A stretch of 8,310 bases of DNA from an uncultured bacterium (GTDB taxonomy: Bacteria > Actinomycetota > UBA4738 > HRBIN12), in the NCBI GenBank assembly GCA_937881155.1, contig CALGFI010000022.1, positions 1-8,310 of the forward strand, read 5' to 3'. Numbering within the stretch: position 1 is the stretch's first letter; each line of letters opens with the position of its first letter. Below, one piece after another: positions 5,025 to 8,310 of this stretch. The notes under the pieces are model-generated. The model saw nothing but the letters and a program-made list of their open reading frames with translations. It made no database searches and was not told the DNA's origin. Both the position numbers and the translations under genes were made by a program.

Positions 5025-6197
5025 TCAGGGAAGCCAGCCGATCGGTCCGATCGGAGACGGCGCGTCCGGCGGTAGAAGGATCGGGAAGCTTCCGGTGTCC
5101 GTTCTCACGACGATCCGCCCCGGACGCCCGGCGAACACGTCGCCGGCGTCGTCGAAGGCGGCACCGGAGAACGCGGGTCGACGCGGGAACGAATTCGGCG
5201 GGAGAAGGAGCTCCGCCGTTCCGGCCGGAACGTATACAAGCCACATCCCGCGGCTGTCCCCGATGAACCCGTTCACGACGACGTAGCCCCCGTCCGGCGA
5301 CCACGCGACGACGCGTTCCGAGACGAGGGAATCGCCGTTCACGAGCGGACGCGGACGCCCGGACTGCGGCCACACGAGGATCCGGCCGGTCGGACGTCGC
5401 GGCCACACGCCGAGCCCGTCCAACCCGCCGACCGGAGCGACGAACAGGAACGTGCCCCGCGGCGAGACCGACACGTGCGCGAGGTCCGGGAACAGCGTTG
5501 ACACGTTCGTCGGCCAGATCGATCTGACCTCGACGCGGCCGCGATCGACGAACGAGGCGACGGCCATGTCACGGTGAAGTGTCGCCGAGACGAGGTTCCC
5601 GCAATCCTCACGACCACGCAGCACCAGGACCTCCTCGGCGGTGTCGAGATCGACGCGGTGGAGCGTGTAGGTACGCGGCTCGCACCCGGGGGCGTCGCCT
5701 CCGACGGGTTCCGTTCGCCCGACGATCAGCGCCCGTCCGTCGGTCGCGAGCGAGATGACGTCGCCGCGCGCGATCTCGACGGGCTCCGTATCCGGCGATA
5801 GTCCATTTATGACATACGCGACGCCTTCGGCGCCGCCGTCGTCGGCGACGATCACGATGCCTTGGGGAGACCCGTTTGTGATCCACAGCTCCTCAACGGC
5901 CGGGACGAGCGGCCCCTCGACGAGGTCGCCGCTCCGCAGGTCGAAAGCCCACAGCCGTTGTTGCCGCGCGTCCGACGCCGTGAACACCAGGCGTCCGTGC
6001 AGTTGTGGATCGACCGATGCGGGCTCGTTCGGGCTCGTCGGACGGCTCGTCGTCGCTCGCCGCGGCGCAGGGGTGTCGCCCGAGATCAGGCCGTACAACG
6101 ACGGCAGCGCGAGCAGCAACGCGAGACCGACGCCGATGGCGACGAGCTGGCCGCCGCGTCGGGTTCGTCCCTCGACGGGTTCCTCGTCGCGGGTCAT
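5025..6197 (-). CDS. Membrane-anchored beta-propeller-like protein of unknown function
   Basis: I do not recognise a named family. The 390-residue protein has a short charged N-terminus (RTRRGG), one transmembrane helix (about 17-38, QLVAIGVGLALLLALPSLYG), and a Pro/Ser/Thr-rich linker (about 41-66). The rest is rich in beta strands, with repeated units that look like propeller blades, such as RLWAFDLRSGDLVEG (81-95), HVSVSPRGTFLFVAP (241-255) and VVAWSPDGGYVVVNG (296-310), the last resembling TolB/PD40 repeats. The positive-inside pattern predicts an extracytoplasmic C-terminal domain. It has exactly two cysteines, C172 and C199, which could form a disulfide outside the cell. The ATG start overlaps the folK stop by 4 bp, and the gene ends 18 bp before the DUF2520 gene, so it is in the operon. 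In M. tuberculosis the same slot holds small membrane proteins, including a DUF3180 protein, which this does not resemble. Confidence 0.75.
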   Translation of the reverse strand: MTRDEEPVEGRTRRGGQLVAIGVGLALLLALPSLYGLISGDTPAPRRATTSRPTSPNEPASVDPQLHGRLVFTASDARQQRLWAFDLRSGDLVEGPLVPAVEELWITNGSPQGIVIVADDGGAEGVAYVINGLSPDTEPVEIARGDVISLATDGRALIVGRTEPVGGDAPGCEPRTYTLHRVDLDTAEEVLVLRGREDCGNLVSATLHRDMAVASFVDRGRVEVRSIWPTNVSTLFPDLAHVSVSPRGTFLFVAPVGGLDGLGVWPRRPTGRILVWPQSGRPRPLVNGDSLVSERVVAWSPDGGYVVVNGFIGDSRGMWLVYVPAGTAELLLPPNSFPRRPAFSGAAFDDAGDVFAGRPGRIVVRTDTGSFPILLPPDAPSPIGPIGWLP

Positions 6198-6697
6198 CGC
6201 TCGATTCGAAGCGCCGGCGCGAACGGTCGAACGCCGAACATCGCGTCGGGAGGAAGCCGGACGTCGTCGAGCCGGCGCCCGCCCGGCAACGCTGGGTCGG
6301 CCGTGAGATCGGACAGGGGGATCAGGACGAACGCGCGCTCGTGCATGCGCGGGTGAGGGATCTCGAGGTCGGGCTCGTCGATCTCGCGCTCGTCATACGT
6401 CAGCACGTCGATGTCGATCGTGCGCGGACCCCACCGTTCGGCTCGAACGCGTCCCAGCTCCGTCTCGACGGCGAGGCACTCCTTCAGGAGCTCGCGCGGC
6501 TCGAGGTCGGTTCGTACCTCGATCACGGCATTGAGGTACGGCGGCTGCGGCGGGCCGACCGGCTCCGTTTCGTAGACGCGTGATGAACGAACCACATCGA
6601 TCCCCCGACGCGCGTCGAGGAGCTCCACGGCTCGTTGGAGCGTCGCGAGGCGATCGCCGAGGTTCGAACCGAGCGCGAGATAGGCCCGTTCGGCCAT
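6194..6697 (-). CDS. folK: 2-amino-4-hydroxy-6-hydroxymethyldihydropteridine pyrophosphokinase (HPPK)
   Basis: HPPK transfers pyrophosphate from ATP to hydroxymethyl-dihydropterin, making the substrate of dihydropteroate synthase (folP). The 167-residue protein matches the family length. It shows ALGSNLGDR (8-16), YETEPVG (42-48), YLNAV (54-58), RWGPRTIDIDVL (88-99) with the magnesium-binding pair D95 and D97, and HPRMHERAFVLIPL (115-128). The frame is open 59 codons further upstream, but that part is arginine/serine/proline-rich low-complexity sequence read over folB in another frame. The ATG at 6697 gives MAERAYLALGSNLGDR, the normal family start. It lies 7 bp after the folB stop with no strong ribosome binding site, so translational coupling is likely. 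Its stop overlaps the next gene by 4 bp (ATGA). Confidence 0.96.
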   Translation of the reverse strand: MAERAYLALGSNLGDRLATLQRAVELLDARRGIDVVRSSRVYETEPVGPPQPPYLNAVIEVRTDLEPRELLKECLAVETELGRVRAERWGPRTIDIDVLTYDEREIDEPDLEIPHPRMHERAFVLIPLSDLTADPALPGGRRLDDVRLPPDAMFGVRPFAPALRIER

Positions 6698-6704
6698 CGA
6701 GCGG

Positions 6705-7058
6705 TCAGTCGCGTTCGACGGTGGCGGCCGCCGCGACGCCCTCGACGTCGTTCGAACGCGCGGCGGCGGGCTTGTGGACGACGGCCGTGGCGCGGGCGAC
6801 GCCTGGCCGCGCCGCGACGGCCTCGGCGACGGCGTTCGCGATCGACTCGAGCAGGTCGAACCGTTCGCGCCCAACCGTCTCGCGCGCCGTTCGGATCAGC
6901 TGTCGGTAGTCGGACGTTCCGCCGATCCGATCGTCAGTGACGTCGACCTCGACGTCCAGATCGACGACGAAGTCCTGTGCCTGATCCTTCTCGCCGGGAT
7001 TGGCGCCGTGATGCCCAGACGTCCGGATTCCGGTGAGGAACAGACGTGACGTCGACAC
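6705..7058 (-). CDS. folB: Dihydroneopterin aldolase
   Basis: FolB cleaves 7,8-dihydroneopterin to 6-hydroxymethyl-dihydropterin and glycolaldehyde, the step before HPPK. The 117-residue protein has the family pattern: GIRTSGHHGANPGEKDQAQ (10-28) with E23, FVVDLDVEVDV (30-40), SDYRQL (49-54) with the pocket Tyr51, LLESIANAVAEAV (69-81) with E71, and VVHKPAA (93-99) with the catalytic K96. The residues normally needed are all present. The GTG start at 7058 has AGAGGA about 10 nt upstream and lies 6 bp after the stop of the hydrolase-like gene. The arrangement folB-folK with folP just upstream is the common actinobacterial folate cluster. The only unusual point is the hydrolase-like gene between folP and folB. 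Confidence 0.94.
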   Translation of the reverse strand: MSTSRLFLTGIRTSGHHGANPGEKDQAQDFVVDLDVEVDVTDDRIGGTSDYRQLIRTARETVGRERFDLLESIANAVAEAVAARPGVARATAVVHKPAAARSNDVEGVAAAATVERD

Positions 7059-7064
7059 GTTGCG

Positions 7065-7961
7065 CTATTCCTCTCCGGGCGGTCGCCGCCCGAGCGATAC
7101 GACGACCGGCCCGGCGTCGGCCTCGTGACGGTGCTCGACCTTCATGTATTGCCTCTGGAGCCACTTGAAGATCAGCGGCGCAACCGTTTCCGCCGCGTCC
7201 TCGAGCAGGAAGTGACCGCATCCCGGGAGGAGCGCGACCGAGGACCACGGAAGGACGTCGCCGAGACGCTCGGCGTTCTCGGGCGTGACGAACGTGTCGT
7301 CCTCACCCCACAGGATGAACACCGGAATCTCGAGCCCTGCGAATCGCGGCTCGAGATCGGTCAGTCCTTCGCCGTCGAACGAGGCGACAACGCGACGGAA
7401 CCGCTCGAGCCCGCCAGGGCCTGCAAACGGTCTGACGTACTCGTGCATGTCGGCGGTGGTGAGCTGCGCGCGCTTCGTCCCGGCGTCGAGCATTTCGCTG
7501 AGCCACGTCTCGACATCCTCGGCGTCGAGCTCGCCGAGTCGCGTAGTGAGCTCGCGCACCCGCGGCGCGGGCCACGCGTCGAACGCGATCACGTCGATCA
7601 GCACCAGCGCGTCGACGTTGCCGTCGAGCGCGAGGAGCTGCGCAACACCCCCGCCGTGTCCGTGTCCGACGAGCGCGTACCGCTCGACGCCGAGTGCGCG
7701 GAGGAGCCCTCGAACGTGATCGGCGTGGGACGGCAGCCGAAGGCCGGCGCCGTCCGCTGCTTCGGAGTCGCCAGAGCCAAGGAGATCCGGCGCGATCACG
7801 CGCATGAACGGCGACAGCATCGGGATCAACCGTCGCCAGGCGTACGACGAGGTCATTCCGCCGGCGAGCAGGACGACCGGTGGCGCCTCGGGATCCCCCT
7901 CGTCGACGACGGCGAACTCGCCGCCCGAGAGGCGCACGCGCCGCTTGTCGATCCAGGTCAC
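7065..7961 (-). CDS. Alpha/beta-hydrolase-fold protein lacking the nucleophilic serine
   Basis: The 298-residue protein has an alpha/beta-hydrolase fold: VVLLAGGMTSSYAWRRL (29-45), VIAPDLLGSGDS (55-66), the elbow VGHGHGGGVAQLL (98-110), a lid region (about 130-205), FILWGEDDTF (215-224) with the acid D222, and PGCGHFLLED (246-255) with the His H250. In active members the elbow reads G-x-S-x-G, here expected as GHSLGGG. The codon at the nucleophile position is GGA, so residue 101 is Gly. The oxyanion HG motif near residue 33 is AGG. Acid and His are kept. The substrate is unknown; it may be a pseudoenzyme or use other chemistry. About 25 residues extend beyond the usual fold end. I chose the GTG at 7961 over an Arg-rich upstream extension because of the 4-bp GTGA overlap with folP and AGGGGG 5 nt before it. 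folB follows after 6 bp, so it is embedded in the folate cluster. Confidence 0.85.
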   Translation of the reverse strand: MTWIDKRRVRLSGGEFAVVDEGDPEAPPVVLLAGGMTSSYAWRRLIPMLSPFMRVIAPDLLGSGDSEAADGAGLRLPSHADHVRGLLRALGVERYALVGHGHGGGVAQLLALDGNVDALVLIDVIAFDAWPAPRVRELTTRLGELDAEDVETWLSEMLDAGTKRAQLTTADMHEYVRPFAGPGGLERFRRVVASFDGEGLTDLEPRFAGLEIPVFILWGEDDTFVTPENAERLGDVLPWSSVALLPGCGHFLLEDAAETVAPLIFKWLQRQYMKVEHRHEADAGPVVVSLGRRPPGEE

Positions 7962-8310
7962 GCGTGCCCCCTGGCGATCGCGTCGACGACCCGGACCGCG
8001 CGGACGACCTCGCGCACGTCGTGCACTCGAACGACGTGCGCTCCGTGCGCGACCATCCACGCCACGGCGCCGATCGTCCCCTCGACCCGCTGGTCCTCTG
8101 GCAGGTCAAGGATCGCGCTGATGAAGCGCTTCCGCGACGGCCCGACGAGTAGCGGACGACCCAGGTCGAGGAACGCGTCGACGCGTTGTATGAGCTCGAG
8201 GTTGTGGCCGAGGCCCTTGCCGAACCCGATACCGGGATCGATCGCGATGCGTTCGGGATCGATGCCGGCGAACTCGGCCGCCTCGATCCGTTCGCGCAGG
8301 AACTCGTGCA
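7958..8310 (-). CDS. folP: Dihydropteroate synthase, C-terminal part
   Basis: FolP condenses hydroxymethyl-dihydropterin pyrophosphate with p-aminobenzoate to make dihydropteroate, and is the sulfonamide target. Only the last 116 codons are in the window; the start lies beyond the right edge. The frame enters at 8308 as HEFLRERIEAAEFAGIDPER and continues with IAIDPGIGFGK (the pterin-binding DPGxGFGK motif), RPLLVGPSRKRFI (the SxRK substrate loop), VEGTIGAVAWMVAHGAHVVR, and VHDVREVVRAVRVVDAI ending in IARGHA and TGA at 7960-7958. These are the conserved C-terminal motifs of the TIM-barrel DHPS, with RxHD intact. The stop overlaps the GTG of the hydrolase-like gene by 4 bp. It is the most upstream visible gene of the cluster, so the operon promoter, and possibly folE, are outside the window. 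Confidence 0.95.
   Translation of the reverse strand, partial: HEFLRERIEAAEFAGIDPERIAIDPGIGFGKGLGHNLELIQRVDAFLDLGRPLLVGPSRKRFISAILDLPEDQRVEGTIGAVAWMVAHGAHVVRVHDVREVVRAVRVVDAIARGHA
7967..7972 (-). promoter_or_regulatory. Ribosome binding site of the hydrolase-like gene
   Basis: AGGGGG on the minus strand sits 5 nt before the GTG at 7961, inside the last codons of folP. Together with the GTGA stop/start overlap it fixes the start of the hydrolase-like gene and argues against the longer frame beginning at 8060. Confidence 0.7.

Noticed and set aside
4101..5075. Plus-strand open frame of 324 codons opposite the DUF2520 gene.
   Set aside because: It is antisense to a conserved Rossmann protein with no motif of its own.
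6698..6874. Sixty-residue N-terminal extension of FolK.
   Set aside because: It is the folB gene read in another frame, with low-complexity Ser/Arg/Pro. The HPPK family begins right at MAERAYLALGSN.
7962..8060. N-terminal Arg-rich extension of the hydrolase-like protein.
   Set aside because: It overlaps the conserved end of folP in another frame. The GTG at 7961 has a ribosome binding site and a 4-bp stop/start overlap.

Overview
This window looks like chromosomal DNA from a high-GC actinobacterium. It carries a folate / pantothenate-CoA / lysyl-tRNA synthetase / clpC block whose order closely matches the arrangement known from Mycobacterium tuberculosis (folP-folB-folK-membrane protein-DUF2520-panC-panD-coaX-lysS-lsr2-clpC). 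Several genes diverge from their actinobacterial relatives, so I would place the organism in a deep or poorly sampled actinobacterial lineage. That placement is an inference; nothing in the window fixes the taxon.

Layout, left to right. Positions 1-122 hold the first 40 codons of clpC on the minus strand, running off the window. Positions 123-525 are a divergent control region. It has one candidate stress-sigma-type promoter on each strand and candidate hairpins next to both ribosome binding sites. A small stand-alone receiver-domain response regulator (526-912, plus strand, TTG start) is the only plus-strand gene. It converges on lysS with 9 bp between the stop codons. From 8310 down to 922 everything is one tightly packed minus-strand gene cluster in the order folP (partial), alpha/beta hydrolase-like gene, folB, folK, membrane-anchored beta-propeller-like gene, DUF2520 Rossmann protein, panC, coaX, lysS. 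The junctions overlap (4, 4, 10 and 8 bp) or have gaps of 6, 7, 18 and 62 bp, which suggests a single operon whose promoter lies beyond the right edge.

How the genes work together. folP, folB and folK supply three steps of dihydropteroate synthesis. panC makes pantothenate and coaX phosphorylates it, the first step to CoA. The DUF2520 protein resembles the Rossmann dehydrogenases found beside panC and may be a ketopantoate-reductase-like enzyme. lysS charges tRNA-Lys.

The most notable points are departures from the standard block. The hydrolase-like protein between folP and folB has Gly where the nucleophilic Ser should be. CoaX has Asn in place of the near-universal first catalytic Asp. panD is missing from its usual slot between panC and coaX. 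A membrane-anchored propeller protein sits where M. tuberculosis has small membrane proteins. An inverted orphan receiver gene occupies the lsr2 position between lysS and clpC and may share a sigma-B/sigma-F-like promoter type with clpC. I saw no mobile elements, CRISPR arrays, tRNA or rRNA genes.
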